64,000 bases of DNA from NCBI GenBank assembly GCA_020161065.1, contig JAIUPH010000011.1:1-64000 (forward strand), written 5' to 3'. Below the pieces are notes generated by a model. It made no database searches. It was not told the DNA's origin and worked only from the letters and a program-made list of their open reading frames with translations. Positions 38,986 through 48,524 of this stretch are shown in pieces. Source of the stretch: Pseudomonadota bacterium. Lineage in GTDB: Bacteria > Pseudomonadota > Gammaproteobacteria > Burkholderiales > Burkholderiaceae_C. The translations under genes and the position numbers were made by a program. The stretch's first letter is position 1. Each line of letters starts with the position of its first letter.

Positions 38986-39441
38986 TCAGCGGCGGCCATA
39001 CACGGCTTCGGCGCGCTTGACGAAAGAATCGACGAAGGTGTTGGCCACGCGGTCGAACACCGGGCTCACCACCGTCTCCAGCGCCGTGCTGGCGAAGGCG
39101 TAGCGCAGGTCGAACTCGATCTTGCAGGCCTGCGGCGCGCCGCCGGCGGCGGCGCCCAGCGGCAGGAACAGCCAGGTGCCGTCGAGCAGCGAGAACGGCC
39201 CGTCCACCAGGCTGATGGCCACGCGCTCGCCGGGCACGTTGGCGTTGCGCGTGGTGAAGCGGTGGCGCACGCCCATGTAGGCCAGGCCCAGGCGGGCGGT
39301 GACGCCGTCGTCGTGCTGCTCCAGCAGCTCGGCGCTCTCGCACCAGGGCAGGAACTCGGGATAACGCGCGAAGTCAGTCACCAGGGCGAACATTTCCTGC
39401 GGCGAGTACCACAGCAGGACCGACTTGCGCACATGCTTCAT
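38986..39441 (-). CDS. ratA: RatA / coenzyme-Q-binding START-like protein
   Basis: 151 residues of the SRPBCC (START) fold: [37 protein letters not shown] and [36 protein letters not shown]. In E. coli RatA blocks 70S formation, and homologues (Coq10) bind ubiquinone; both roles are known for the family. The start is at 39441; the longer frame upstream enters the smpB promoter. It is divergent from smpB, the conserved smpB-ratA-rnfH arrangement. Confidence 0.88.
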   Translation of the reverse strand: MKHVRKSVLLWYSPQEMFALVTDFARYPEFLPWCESAELLEQHDDGVTARLGLAYMGVRHRFTTRNANVPGERVAISLVDGPFSLLDGTWLFLPLGAAAGGAPQACKIEFDLRYAFASTALETVVSPVFDRVANTFVDSFVKRAEAVYGRR

Positions 39442-39487
39442 AGAATGGCGCGATTGTAAAAGTGCCCCGCGCCACCATCTGCCCGCC

Positions 39488-39958
39488 ATGGCCGCCATCG
39501 CCGAAAACCGCCGCGCCCGCCACGAGTACAGCATCGAAGAAACCTTCGAGGCCGGCATCGTGCTGTCGGGCTGGGAGATCAAGGCCATCCGCGCCGGCCA
39601 GGTGCAGTTGACCGACGGCTACGTGCACATCCGCAACGGCGAGCTGTTCATGATCGGCTGCCGCATCAACGCGCTGCGCAGCGCCAGCACGCACGTGGTG
39701 CCCGAGCCCGACCGCACCAAGAAGCTGCTGATGCACAAGGACGAGATCCGCCGCCTGGTCGGCAAGGTGGAGCAAAAGGGCTTCACCCTGGTGCCGCTGA
39801 ACCTGCACTACAAGGGCGGTCGCGTGAAGGCCGACATCGCGCTGGCCAAGGGCAAGGCCTTGCACGACAAGCGGCACGACGAGAAGAAGCGCGACTGGGA
39901 ACGCGAGAAAGGCCGGCTGATGAGACACAAGGTCTCGGGGCCGTCCAAGGAACACTGA
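39488..39958 (+). CDS. smpB: SsrA-binding protein SmpB
   Basis: 156 residues. Family marks: [41 protein letters not shown], and the basic C-tail [26 protein letters not shown]. It brings tmRNA to stalled ribosomes. The start at 39488 is normal; the frame is open 21 codons further. A TAGAAT at 39441-39446 is a possible -10. No tmRNA gene was recognised in the window. Confidence 0.95.
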   Translation: MAAIAENRRARHEYSIEETFEAGIVLSGWEIKAIRAGQVQLTDGYVHIRNGELFMIGCRINALRSASTHVVPEPDRTKKLLMHKDEIRRLVGKVEQKGFTLVPLNLHYKGGRVKADIALAKGKALHDKRHDEKKRDWEREKGRLMRHKVSGPSKEH

Positions 39959-39971
39959 GCGTGGCCTGGCG

Positions 39972-41138
39972 TCAGTCCAGCGCGCGCAGCGCCTGAACCA
40001 GGTCGGCGCGCAGCGCGGCTTCCGATTCCAGGCCGATGGCCAGCCGCACCAGCGTGCCCGGGTAGGGCGGGCGCCCACCGCGCATGCCGCTCAGGTCGTA
40101 AGGCACGGCCAGGCTCACCGGGCCGGCCCACGAATAGCCGATCTTGAAGAGCCGCAGCGCGTCGACGAAGGCATCGACCTGCGCCTGCGAATAGCGCTCG
40201 TCCACCATCACCGAGAACAGCCCGGCGGCGGCCGTGCATTGCGCCCGCCAATACGCGTGGCCGGGGCAGCCGGGCAGCGCCGGGTGCAGCACGCGGCTGA
40301 TCTCCGGCCGCGTGGCCAGCCACTCGGCCAGCGCGCGCGCCGTGGCGTCGTGCGCGTGGTAGCGCAAGGCCAGCGAGGGCAGCGAGCGCAACAGCAGCTC
40401 GGCATCGTTGCCGGCCACGCCGTAGCCCAGGTGCATGTGGGCGAGCTTGATGCGCTCGTGCAGCGCCGCGCTGCGCGTGGTGACCGAGCCCATCAGCACG
40501 TCGCCGCCGCCCGACGGAAACTTGGTCAGCGCCTGCATCACGATGTCGATGCCCAGCTCGAAAGGCCGCAGCGCAATGCCGGCGCCCCAGGTGTTGTCGA
40601 TCGCCGTGGTCACGCCGGCCGCGCGGGCCGCCTGCACCAGGCCGGCGAGATCGGGGAACTCCATCGTCACCGAGCCGGCGGCCTCCAGCCACAGCAGCTT
40701 GGTGTTGGGCGTGACCAGCGCGGCCAGGCCGGCGGCGTCCAGCGGGTCGTACAGCCGGTGCGTGATGCCCCAGCGCGCCAGGTCGGTGCGCGCCAGTTCG
40801 AGGCTGGGGCCGTAGACGTTGTCGGGCAGCAGCACCTCGTCGCCCGGCGACAGCAGCGCCAGGTCCACCAGCGCCACGGCCGCCAGCCCGCTGGGCACCA
40901 GCACGCACTGGCTGCCGCCTTCCAGCGTGGCGATGCGCTCTTCCAGCGCGAAGGTGGTCGGCGTGCCGTGCAGGCCGTAGGTGTAGCCGTCCTTGAACCG
41001 CCAGTCGCGCTGGCGCAGCGCGGCGACGTTGGGGAACATCACCGTCGAGGCCTTGTAGACGCCGAGCTGCGGCGCCGCGAAGCCGGCCGGCGCTTGATAA
41101 GGATGGTGAATCAGCTCGGTCGGATCGAAACGTGTCAT
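39972..41138 (-). CDS. metC: Cystathionine beta-lyase (Cys/Met-metabolism PLP enzyme)
   Basis: 388 residues from MTRFDPTELIHHPY (an upstream ATG at 41156 adds six). Fold-type I PLP enzyme: YGLHGTPTTFALEERIATLEGG, AIDNTWGAGIALRPFELGIDIVMQALTK (Schiff-base Lys), then RLAIGLESEAALRADL at the end. The usual K-Y-x-x-G-H-S-D after the Lys is here K-F-P-S-G-G-G-D, so His is replaced by Gly. It splits cystathionine to homocysteine; another gamma-family lyase is possible. Convergent with smpB, 13 bp apart. Confidence 0.85.
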   Translation of the reverse strand: MTRFDPTELIHHPYQAPAGFAAPQLGVYKASTVMFPNVAALRQRDWRFKDGYTYGLHGTPTTFALEERIATLEGGSQCVLVPSGLAAVALVDLALLSPGDEVLLPDNVYGPSLELARTDLARWGITHRLYDPLDAAGLAALVTPNTKLLWLEAAGSVTMEFPDLAGLVQAARAAGVTTAIDNTWGAGIALRPFELGIDIVMQALTKFPSGGGDVLMGSVTTRSAALHERIKLAHMHLGYGVAGNDAELLLRSLPSLALRYHAHDATARALAEWLATRPEISRVLHPALPGCPGHAYWRAQCTAAAGLFSVMVDERYSQAQVDAFVDALRLFKIGYSWAGPVSLAVPYDLSGMRGGRPPYPGTLVRLAIGLESEAALRADLVQALRALD

Positions 41139-41159
41139 GTCGGGCGTTGCCTCCAACGT

Positions 41160-42578
41160 TCAGACCGGCATGCCGACGAGATCGTGCCCCTCGGTGGCCA
41201 CGATGCGCGCACGCGCGAACTCGCCCGCCTTCAGCGTGCGCGAGGCCTTCTCGGGCGGCAGCAGGCGAACGGTGCCGTCGATCTCCGGCGCATCGGCATA
41301 ACTGCGCGCCCGCGCCCCCTTGCGGCCCAGCGCCGACGCGTGGTCCACCAGCACCTGCATGGTGGCGCCCACGCGGCGCTGCAGCCGGCGCGCCGAGACG
41401 TCCTCGGCCACCGCCATGAAGCGAGCGCGCCGCGCTTCGCGCTCTTCGGCCGGCAGCGCGCCGGGCAGGTCGTTGGCCGCCGCGCCGTCCACCGGCGAAT
41501 AGGCAAAGCAGCCGGCGCGGTCGATCTGCGCCTCGCGCATGAAGGCGAGCAGGTCCTCGAACTCGGCCTCGGTCTCGCCGGGAAAACCGGCGATGAAGGT
41601 CGAGCGCACCACCAGCTCGGGGCAGGCCTCGCGCCAGCGCGCCAGCCGCTCCAGGTTGCGCTCGCCGCTGGCCGGGCGCTTCATGCGGCGCAGCACCTCG
41701 GGGTGCGAATGCTGGAACGGCACGTCGAGATACGGCAGCACCTGGCCCGCGGCCATCAGCGGCAGCACCTCGTCGACGTGCGGATAGGGGTAGACGTAGT
41801 GCAGCCGCACCCAGGCGCCGTAGGGCTCGGCCAGCCGGCCCAGCGCCTCGCACAGCTCGTACAGCCGCGTCTTCACCGGCCGGCCGTCCCAGAAGCCGGT
41901 GCGGTACTTGACGTCCACGCCGTAGGCGCTGGTGTCCTGGCTGACGATCAGCAGCTCCTTGACGCCCGACTCGAACAGCGCCCTCGCCTCGCCCAGCACG
42001 TCGCCGATCGGCCGCGACACCAGGTCGCCGCGCAGCCCCGGAATGATGCAGAAGGTGCAGCGGTGGTTGCAGCCCTCGCTGATCTTCAGATAGGCGTAGT
42101 GGCGCGGCGTCAGCTTGATGCCGGCCGAACCGCGCGCTTCTGGGACCAGGTCGATGAAGGGATCGTGCGGCTTGGGCACGTGGCGGTGCACCGCGTCCAT
42201 CACCTCCTGCGTGGCATGCGGGCCGGTGACGGCCAGCACCTTGGGGTGGACGCCGCGCACCAGGTTGCCGCCGCCGGTGTCGGCCTTGGCGCCCAGGCAG
42301 CCGGTGACGACGACGCGGCCGTTCTCGGCCAGCGCCTCGCCGATGGTGTCCAGGCTTTCCTTGACCGCGTCGTCGATGAAGCCGCAGGTGTTGACGATCA
42401 CCAGGTCGGCGCCGGCGAAGGTCTTGCTGGTCTCGTAGCCTTCGGCGCGCAGCTGGGTCAGGATCAGCTCGGAATCGGTCAGCGCCTTGGGGCAGCCGAG
42501 CGAAACGAAAGCGACGGTCGGCACGCCGGCAGCGCCGGCGGAGGAAGTCTCTGGAACCATGCCGGCATTGTCGGTCAT
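41160..42578 (-). CDS. rimO: Ribosomal protein S12 methylthiotransferase RimO
   Basis: 472 residues. N-terminal MTTase domain with [29 protein letters not shown] and CLGAKAD holding three cluster cysteines. Radical-SAM CxxxCxxC in [12 protein letters not shown]-terminal TRAM domain ends near GHDLVGMPV. It adds methylthio to Asp of ribosomal protein S12. The start is followed by [20 protein letters not shown]; a Ser/Ala-rich leader of about 20 residues precedes the conserved part, a little longer than usual. It is close behind metC on the same strand. Confidence 0.94.
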   Translation of the reverse strand: MTDNAGMVPETSSAGAAGVPTVAFVSLGCPKALTDSELILTQLRAEGYETSKTFAGADLVIVNTCGFIDDAVKESLDTIGEALAENGRVVVTGCLGAKADTGGGNLVRGVHPKVLAVTGPHATQEVMDAVHRHVPKPHDPFIDLVPEARGSAGIKLTPRHYAYLKISEGCNHRCTFCIIPGLRGDLVSRPIGDVLGEARALFESGVKELLIVSQDTSAYGVDVKYRTGFWDGRPVKTRLYELCEALGRLAEPYGAWVRLHYVYPYPHVDEVLPLMAAGQVLPYLDVPFQHSHPEVLRRMKRPASGERNLERLARWREACPELVVRSTFIAGFPGETEAEFEDLLAFMREAQIDRAGCFAYSPVDGAAANDLPGALPAEEREARRARFMAVAEDVSARRLQRRVGATMQVLVDHASALGRKGARARSYADAPEIDGTVRLLPPEKASRTLKAGEFARARIVATEGHDLVGMPV

Positions 42579-42674
42579 TGGCCCGCACGCGAAGTTCGGG
42601 CGCCTGATCCGCGAGACGGGACTGCGCGCCGCGTGATCGGCCGCTGGCGGGCGCGCCGGCCTCCGGCGCCCGGC

Positions 42675-45600
42675 TCACGCCGACCGCCCGCCTTGCGCCT
42701 CCTGCGCCGTCGCGCTGGACCAGCGGCGCACCTGGCGGCGCAGCCATTCCAGCGCGTCGTCGACGTAGGTGAAGACCACCGGCACGACGAGCAGGCTCAG
42801 CGCGGTGGAGGTCAGCAGGCCGCCGATCACGACGATGGCCATCGGTTGGCGGAAGCTGGGCTCGGCGCCCAGGCCCAGCGCGTTGGGCAGCATGCCGGCG
42901 CCCATCGCGATGGTCGTCATCACGATCGGCCGCGCGCGCTTGTGGCAGGCGTCGACCAGCGCGTCCAGCCGCGGCAGTCCGCGCTCGCGGCGCGCCATGA
43001 TGGCGTACTCGACCAGCAGGATCGAGTTCTTGGTGACGATGCCCATCAGCATCAGCACGCCGATCACCGCCGGCATCGAGAAGGCCTGGCTCGTCATCCA
43101 CAGCGCCATCAGCGCGCCGCACAGCGCCAGCGGCAGCGCCGACAGGATGGTGGCCGGCTGCAGGAAGTCGTGGAACAGCAGCACCAGCACGGCGTAGATG
43201 CAGAACACGCCCACCGCCATGGCCAGGCCGAAGCTGCGGAACAGCTCGCCGGTGCGCTGGATTTCGCCCGATTCCACGGTGCGCACGCCAGCCGGCAGCT
43301 TGGCCAGCGCGGGCAGTTGCATCGCCTCGCGCTGCACCTCGCCGATGGCGCGGCCGGCCAGCTCCACGCTCAGCGTGACGTTGCGCGAGCGGTCGAGCCG
43401 GTCCACCTGCGAAGGGCCGCTGCCCAGCGACAGATCGGCCACCGCGGCCAGGTTGACCGAGCCCTGGCTGCCCGGCACGCGCAGCTGGCCGATGGCGTCG
43501 ATGTTGGTGCGCACGGCCGGGTCCATACGCACGCGGATGGCCACCTGGCGCTCGGGCAGGTTGAGCTTGGGCAGCGCCGTCGAATAGTCGCCGTAGGTCG
43601 CCATGCGCACGGCCTCGCCCAGCGCGTCGGAGGTCACGCCCAGCGCCGCGGCGCGCTCGAAGTTCGGCCGCACCTGCACCTCGGGCCGCTGCAGCGCCGC
43701 CGACGAGGTGACGTTGCCGATGCCCTTCAGGCCGCGCAGCTGGCCCTCGGCCTGCGCCGCGGTGCGGGCCAGCGCGTCGGCGTCGTCGGCGGCCAGCGTG
43801 ATGGTCAGCGTCTCGCCGCTGCCGCCGGAGCCCACCGCGACGCGCGTGGCCGGGATGGCGCGCAAGGCCTCGCGGATGCGGCTCTCGACGCCCGACTGCT
43901 TCAGCTCGCGCTGGCCGCGCGGCAGCAGGTCCACCGTCAGCGTGGCGCTGCTCACGTCGGTGGTGCTGCCGCCGCCGAAGCCGCCGCCGGTGCTGGCGGT
44001 GCCGGCGGCGATGAACACGCTGTCGACGCCGGGCACGCGCTTGATCAGCTCGGCGGCCTGCTGCGCGGTGACGGCCGTCTCCTGCAGCGTGCCGCCGGGC
44101 GGCAGCGTCAGCGTCACGCGGGTCTGCGACTGGTCCTGCGCCGGCATGAAGCCGGTGGGCAGCAGCGGGATCAGCGCCATCGAGATGCCGAAGAACACCA
44201 GCGTCGCCAGCACCGTGGTCTTGCGCCGCGTCAGCGCGCCGCGCACCCAGCGCAGATAACGCGTCATGATGGCGCCATCGGCCTGGCCCTGGCCGTCGCC
44301 CGGCGGCTTGGCCTTCAGCAGGTAGGCCGCCATCATCGGCGTGACCAGCCGCGCCACCAGCAGCGAGGCCAGCACCGCCACCGAGGCGACGATGCCGAAC
44401 TGGCGGAAGATGAGCCCCGGAATGCCGCTCATGAAGGCCGTCGGCAGGAACACCGCCACCAGCGTGAAGGTGGTGGCGATGACCGCCAGGCCGATCTCGT
44501 CGGCCGCCTCCATCGCCGCCTGGAACGGCTTCTTGCCCATGTGCAGGTGGCGCTCGATGTTCTCGATCTCGACGATGGCATCGTCGACCAGCATGCCCAC
44601 CACCAGCGACAGCGACAGCAGCGTGACCGTGTTCAGCGAGTAGCCCAGCAGGTACATCGCGCCGAAGGTCGGGATGATGGACAGCGGCAGCGCGGTGGCC
44701 GAGATCAGCGTGGCGCGCGTGTCGCGCAGGAACCACCAGACGACGGCAATCGCCAGCAGCGCGCCTTCGATCAACAGGTGCATCGAGCCTTCGTAGTTGT
44801 CCTCCACCGGCTCGACGGTGTTGCTGGCCTCGGTGATGCGCAGGTCGGCATGCTGGGCCGCGAAGCGCTTCACCGCGGCGCGCACGTCGTCGGCCACCTG
44901 CACGTCGGAGAAGCCTTTCGAGCGCGTGATCTGGAAGCCGATCACCGGCTTGCCGTCGCGGAAGGCCAGCGTCGTGCGCTCGGCATGGCTGTCGCTGATG
45001 CGGGCGATCTGGTCCAGCCGCACGTAGCGCCCGTCGGCCAGCGGCAGCGTGATCGCGCCCACTTCGGCGGGCGTGCCGACGGTGGCGATGGTGCGCGTGG
45101 ACTGGCGCTGCCCGCCGATCTGCCCTTCCCCGCCCGACGATTCGGTCTGCACCGCCTTCAGCCGCGTCGACACGTCGGCCGGCGTCACGCCGAGGCCGGC
45201 CATCAGCGTGGGGTCGAGGTCGACGTGCACCTCGCGGTCGATGCCGCCGACGCGCGCGAACGTGCCCACGCCCTTGACGGCGCGCATCGCCTTGGCGATG
45301 TCGTTGTCGACGAACCACGACAAGTCCTTCTCGTCGCGCTGCGCCGATTCGGCCGTGAAGGTGAGGATGGCCGAGCCCGTCGTCGTCACCTTCGAGACGG
45401 TGGGCGAGCTCATGCTCGACGGCAGCTCGGCGCGTGCGCTGTCCACCGCGTTGCGCACCTCGCTGAGCGCGGCCTCGCTGTCCTTGTCGAGCTCGAAGCT
45501 GACGCTGATCGTCACCGCGCCCTGCGTGATCGTCGTCGTGATGTGGTCCAGCAGCGTCAGCGAGGCGAGCTTGTCCTCGATCTTGCGCGCCACCTGCGTT

Positions 45601-45779
45601 TCCAGCTGCGCCGGCGCCGCGCCTTCGAGGCTGGCCGACACCGTGATGGTCGGCAGATCCATGTCCGGGAAGTCCTGGATCTGCAAGCGCTGGAAGCCGA
45701 TCAGCCCCAGCACGCCGAGCAGCAGGAACACCAGCACCGAAGGCACCGGGTTGCGGATCGACCATGACGAGACGTTCAT
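42675..45779 (-). CDS. RND efflux permease (HAE1/MdtC-type)
   Basis: 1034 residues, full length. Starts MNVSSWSIRNPVPSVLVFLLLGVLG. Proton-relay residues are kept: LVVGMLVDDAIVEIENIERH (paired Asp in TM4) and the Lys in VTKNSILLVEYA (TM10). Two large periplasmic loops are present. It pumps hydrophobic or drug-like compounds in a trimer. The start shares one base with the stop of the fusion-protein gene (TGATG). Last gene of the OMP-MFP-RND operon, an order reversed from acrAB-tolC but common for NodT-type systems. Confidence 0.92.
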   Translation of the reverse strand: MNVSSWSIRNPVPSVLVFLLLGVLGLIGFQRLQIQDFPDMDLPTITVSASLEGAAPAQLETQVARKIEDKLASLTLLDHITTTITQGAVTISVSFELDKDSEAALSEVRNAVDSARAELPSSMSSPTVSKVTTTGSAILTFTAESAQRDEKDLSWFVDNDIAKAMRAVKGVGTFARVGGIDREVHVDLDPTLMAGLGVTPADVSTRLKAVQTESSGGEGQIGGQRQSTRTIATVGTPAEVGAITLPLADGRYVRLDQIARISDSHAERTTLAFRDGKPVIGFQITRSKGFSDVQVADDVRAAVKRFAAQHADLRITEASNTVEPVEDNYEGSMHLLIEGALLAIAVVWWFLRDTRATLISATALPLSIIPTFGAMYLLGYSLNTVTLLSLSLVVGMLVDDAIVEIENIERHLHMGKKPFQAAMEAADEIGLAVIATTFTLVAVFLPTAFMSGIPGLIFRQFGIVASVAVLASLLVARLVTPMMAAYLLKAKPPGDGQGQADGAIMTRYLRWVRGALTRRKTTVLATLVFFGISMALIPLLPTGFMPAQDQSQTRVTLTLPPGGTLQETAVTAQQAAELIKRVPGVDSVFIAAGTASTGGGFGGGSTTDVSSATLTVDLLPRGQRELKQSGVESRIREALRAIPATRVAVGSGGSGETLTITLAADDADALARTAAQAEGQLRGLKGIGNVTSSAALQRPEVQVRPNFERAAALGVTSDALGEAVRMATYGDYSTALPKLNLPERQVAIRVRMDPAVRTNIDAIGQLRVPGSQGSVNLAAVADLSLGSGPSQVDRLDRSRNVTLSVELAGRAIGEVQREAMQLPALAKLPAGVRTVESGEIQRTGELFRSFGLAMAVGVFCIYAVLVLLFHDFLQPATILSALPLALCGALMALWMTSQAFSMPAVIGVLMLMGIVTKNSILLVEYAIMARRERGLPRLDALVDACHKRARPIVMTTIAMGAGMLPNALGLGAEPSFRQPMAIVVIGGLLTSTALSLLVVPVVFTYVDDALEWLRRQVRRWSSATAQEAQGGRSA

Positions 45780-46885
45780 CAATGCGCTCCCGCCAGCGTG
45801 ACCACCGCGCCATCGGACAGGAAGGCGCCGCCCTTGGCGACGACGCGCGTCGCGGCGTCGAGGCCGGCGGTGATTTCGACGCGGCCGTCGCGGCGGCGGC
45901 CGGTGGTCACCGCGCGGCTGGCCACCTTGCGCTCGGCGTCCACCAGGTGCACGTAGGAGCGGCCGTCGCGCAGCACGACGGCGGCCTCCGGCAGCGTCAG
46001 TCCGCGGCTCGCCGGCAGCTCGATCGTGCCGGCCGCGAACACGCCGGCGCGCGCCGGCGCATCGGCGCCCAGGCGCACGTAGGCGATGCCGCGGCCGGTG
46101 CTGGTGCTGAGCGTCGGCGAGACCAGGCGCACCTGGCCTTCGACGACGGCGCCGCCGGGGATCTCGACGCGCGCCGCCTGGCCTTCGCGCACGGCGGCCA
46201 GCTGCTGGGCGTCGAGCTCGGCGCGCCACTCGATGCGGCCCTGGCGGATCAGCCGGTACAGCTCGGTGCCCACGCTGGCCACGTTGCCGACGATGCCGCT
46301 CTTGGCGGACACGATGCCGGCGTCGGGCGCGACGATGCGCGTCTGCGCCAGCTTCAGCCGCGCGCTCTGCAGGTCGGCGCGCACCGAAGCCAGCGACGCG
46401 CGCGCGCTGGCCTCGGTGGCCTGGTACTCGTCGAGCTTCTGCGGCGCGATGGCGCCGGCCACGTCGATGGCCTGCGCGCGCTTTAGGTTGCCGGCCGCCT
46501 GCTGCAGGCTGGCCTCGGCCTGCGCCACCAGCGCTTCCTGCTTGGCCAGTTCGGCGCGCACGGTGTCGTCGGCCAGGCGCACCAGCAACTGGCCCTTGGC
46601 GACGCGCTGGCCGATGGTGGCGCTCAGCTCGGCGATGCGCAGCCCGCCCACCTCGGGGCTGATGACGATCTCTTCCCAGGCCGCCACGGCGCCGCTGGCG
46701 CGCAGGCTTTGCGGCCAGTCGCGCGGCTCGGGCGCCACCAGTTCGACGGTCAGCGCCGAGGCCGGCGTGGCCGCCGCCGCCGACGTTGCCGCGCTGCCCG
46801 ACGGCTTGCGCAGCAGCAGCGCGGCGGCGACGAGCGCCGCGGCCAGCAACGCGCCTAACAGGATATTTCGTTGGATCTTCGTCAT
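45779..46885 (-). CDS. RND membrane-fusion (periplasmic adaptor) protein
   Basis: 368 residues. N-terminal anchor (RNILLGALLAAALVAAALLL), an Ala/Ser-rich spacer, then the adaptor layout: AAWEEIVISPEVGGLRIAEL (lipoyl half), hairpin coiled coil (LAKQEALVAQAEASLQQAAGNLKRAQ), second lipoyl half (IVAPDAGIVSAKSGIVGN) and the beta-barrel region. It bridges the RND pump and the outer-membrane channel. Overlaps the NodT gene by four bases (ATGA). Confidence 0.9.
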   Translation of the reverse strand: MTKIQRNILLGALLAAALVAAALLLRKPSGSAATSAAAATPASALTVELVAPEPRDWPQSLRASGAVAAWEEIVISPEVGGLRIAELSATIGQRVAKGQLLVRLADDTVRAELAKQEALVAQAEASLQQAAGNLKRAQAIDVAGAIAPQKLDEYQATEASARASLASVRADLQSARLKLAQTRIVAPDAGIVSAKSGIVGNVASVGTELYRLIRQGRIEWRAELDAQQLAAVREGQAARVEIPGGAVVEGQVRLVSPTLSTSTGRGIAYVRLGADAPARAGVFAAGTIELPASRGLTLPEAAVVLRDGRSYVHLVDAERKVASRAVTTGRRRDGRVEITAGLDAATRVVAKGGAFLSDGAVVTLAGAH

Positions 46886-48396
46886 GTGCTCGGGGCGCTC
46901 GGGGCGCTCGGGGCGCTCGGGGCGGTGGCCGCGCGGCTGCGCGGCGGCGTGATGGGGGTCGGCGAGCCGCGGTCCCAGCCGCCGCCCAGGGCCTTGTAGA
47001 GCGCGATCCAGTCCGACACCTGGTCGCGCTGCAAGGCGATCAGGTCGAGCTGCGCCGACAGCGCCTGCCGCCGCGATTCCTCGAAGCTCAGCAGGCTGAT
47101 GGTGCCGGCGCGGCGCTCGGCCTCGGCGCCGGACAGGTAGCGGCGGTAGGCGTCGGCGGCGGCCTCGGCCTGCCCCACGCGGCGGCCGGCGGCGTCCAGC
47201 TGCACCAGCGCCTTCTCGACCTCGGTCACCGCATTGCGCACGGCCTGGCGCCACTGCGCGTAGGCCACCTCGTGGCTGGCGCGCGCGGCGTCCACCGCGG
47301 CGCGGCGCGAGCCGCCGTCGAACAAGGGAATCGAGATCGTCGGGCCGAACGACCAGTTGCTGCCCGACACGCCGGCCGTGGCCGAGAAGCCGATCGACCC
47401 GCCGAGCTGGATGCTCGGATAGAGGTCGGCCACGGCAACGCCGATGTTGGCGCTGGCCGCGGCCAGGTCGCGCTCTTTCGAGGCCACGTCGGGCCGCTGG
47501 CGCAGCGCCTCGGCCGGCACGCGGTCCACCGCGAAGCCGGGCGCCGCCGGCAGCGCGGCGCTGCCGCCGGCCAGCAACGCGCGCAACTCGGCATCCGCCA
47601 GGCCGCTGAGGTTGGCCAGCGACTGCACGAGCAGCTCGCACTGCGCGCGCTGCGCCAGCAAGGCCGAGGTGGTGCTGGCCTGCGTGGCCTGCGCCAGCGC
47701 GCCGTCGGTGGCCGGGCTGAGGCCGGCGCGCACCAGCGAATCGGTGGCGCGCGCCGTCTGCTCGACCGAGACCAGTTCCTGCCGGTAGATGTCCACCAGC
47801 AGGCCGCAGGCCCGGTACTCGACGTAGCTGGAGGCCACCTCGGCGGCCAGCGTGACGCGCGCGTCGTGCCAGTCGCCGCCGCGGGCATCGAGCTTGGCGG
47901 TGGCCGCTTCGACGTTGCGCCGCAGCTTGCCGAAGAGGTCCAGCTCCCAGCTGGCGTCGAGGCTGGCGGCGCGCGTGGTGGTCGTGACGCTGCCCGTGCC
48001 CGTGCCCTGCTGCCGCGCGCGGCTCACGCTGGCGCCGCCGCTGAGCGTGGGCCAGGCGCTGGCGCCGGTGCCGGCCAGCGTGGCGCGCGCCAGCGCCACG
48101 TTGCCCCAGGCGGTGGCCAGCGTCGGGCCATCGGCTTCGGCCGCCTGCTGCAGCCGCGCGAGCACGGGGTCGTTGAACTGCTGCCACCACTGGCCGAGAT
48201 CGCGCACGCTGCCGCCGTGCGGCAAGGGGCTTGCCCATTGCGCTTGCACCGCGGGCTCGGGCGGCCGGTGCTCGGGCCCGACGGCGGCGCAGCCGCCGAG
48301 CGTGATGGCCAGGGCCAGCGTCAACGACGACAGCGGATGAAGCGGCTGCAGCATGCATGCGCCGCGGGCGCGGCGCCGTTCGAAAGGTCTTGCCAT
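46882..48396 (-). CDS. NodT-family outer-membrane efflux lipoprotein
   Basis: 504 residues, or 490 from the ATG at 48354 (MLQPLHPLSSLTLALAITL), which directly precedes a lipobox LGGC and may be the true start. The OEP repeats are clear: WWQQFNDPVLARLQQAAEADGPTL, LDASWELDLFGKLRRNVEAA, LRQRPDVASKERDLAAASANIGVA and GSIGFSATAGVSGSNWSFG. It forms the outer-membrane duct of the pump. The C-terminal tail (TAPSAPSAPSAPST) is made by a 9-bp tandem repeat and is probably dispensable. Divergent from a two-component system. Confidence 0.9.
   Translation of the reverse strand: MARPFERRRARGACMLQPLHPLSSLTLALAITLGGCAAVGPEHRPPEPAVQAQWASPLPHGGSVRDLGQWWQQFNDPVLARLQQAAEADGPTLATAWGNVALARATLAGTGASAWPTLSGGASVSRARQQGTGTGSVTTTTRAASLDASWELDLFGKLRRNVEAATAKLDARGGDWHDARVTLAAEVASSYVEYRACGLLVDIYRQELVSVEQTARATDSLVRAGLSPATDGALAQATQASTTSALLAQRAQCELLVQSLANLSGLADAELRALLAGGSAALPAAPGFAVDRVPAEALRQRPDVASKERDLAAASANIGVAVADLYPSIQLGGSIGFSATAGVSGSNWSFGPTISIPLFDGGSRRAAVDAARASHEVAYAQWRQAVRNAVTEVEKALVQLDAAGRRVGQAEAAADAYRRYLSGAEAERRAGTISLLSFEESRRQALSAQLDLIALQRDQVSDWIALYKALGGGWDRGSPTPITPPRSRAATAPSAPSAPSAPST
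46891..46925. repeat. 9-bp tandem repeat (CGGGGCGCT), nearly four copies
   Basis: Three perfect copies and a partial fourth of CGGGGCGCT at the 3' end of the NodT gene. It encodes SAP repeats and preserves frame when copies change. It lies just before the adaptor-gene start and could vary between strains. Confidence 0.75.
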
Positions 48397-48456
48397 GATG
48401 GGTGCGAAAGGCTGGCCACGATGTTAGGAGGCAGCCTCGCGCGGCGCGGCGCACCG

Positions 48457-48473
48457 GGGTTAAGTTGGGTTAA
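48457..48473. promoter_or_regulatory. Direct repeat GGGTTAA-N3-GGGTTAA, likely response-regulator site
   Basis: Two GGGTTAA units ten bases apart (48457-48463 and 48467-48473), i.e. one helical turn, between the divergent RND operon and the two-component genes. OmpR/CpxR-type regulators bind such tandem direct repeats. It lies 52 bp upstream of the response-regulator start. Confidence 0.5.
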
Positions 48474-48524
48474 AACGCCCCGGCCGGCGCGCCGTGCGCG
48501 CGGCAGCGAACCGACACTTGCGCC

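Noticed and set aside
39442-39487. tmRNA or small RNA near smpB
   Set aside because: Only 46 bp, too short for tmRNA, and no tRNA-like acceptor end is seen.
39425-39958. Longer SmpB start
   Set aside because: Adds 21 residues not seen in the family and would overlap the ratA start region.
40239-45767. An 1842-residue open frame on the plus strand
   Set aside because: Antisense shadow of metC, rimO and the RND permease; the low-complexity His/Arg/Gln composition is typical of antisense GC-rich frames.
39808-45813. A 2001-residue open frame on the minus strand
   Set aside because: It crosses ratA/smpB-to-RND genes in a wrong frame, is rich in Arg/Ala/Gly with no motif, and is a GC-bias shadow of metC, rimO and the RND permease.
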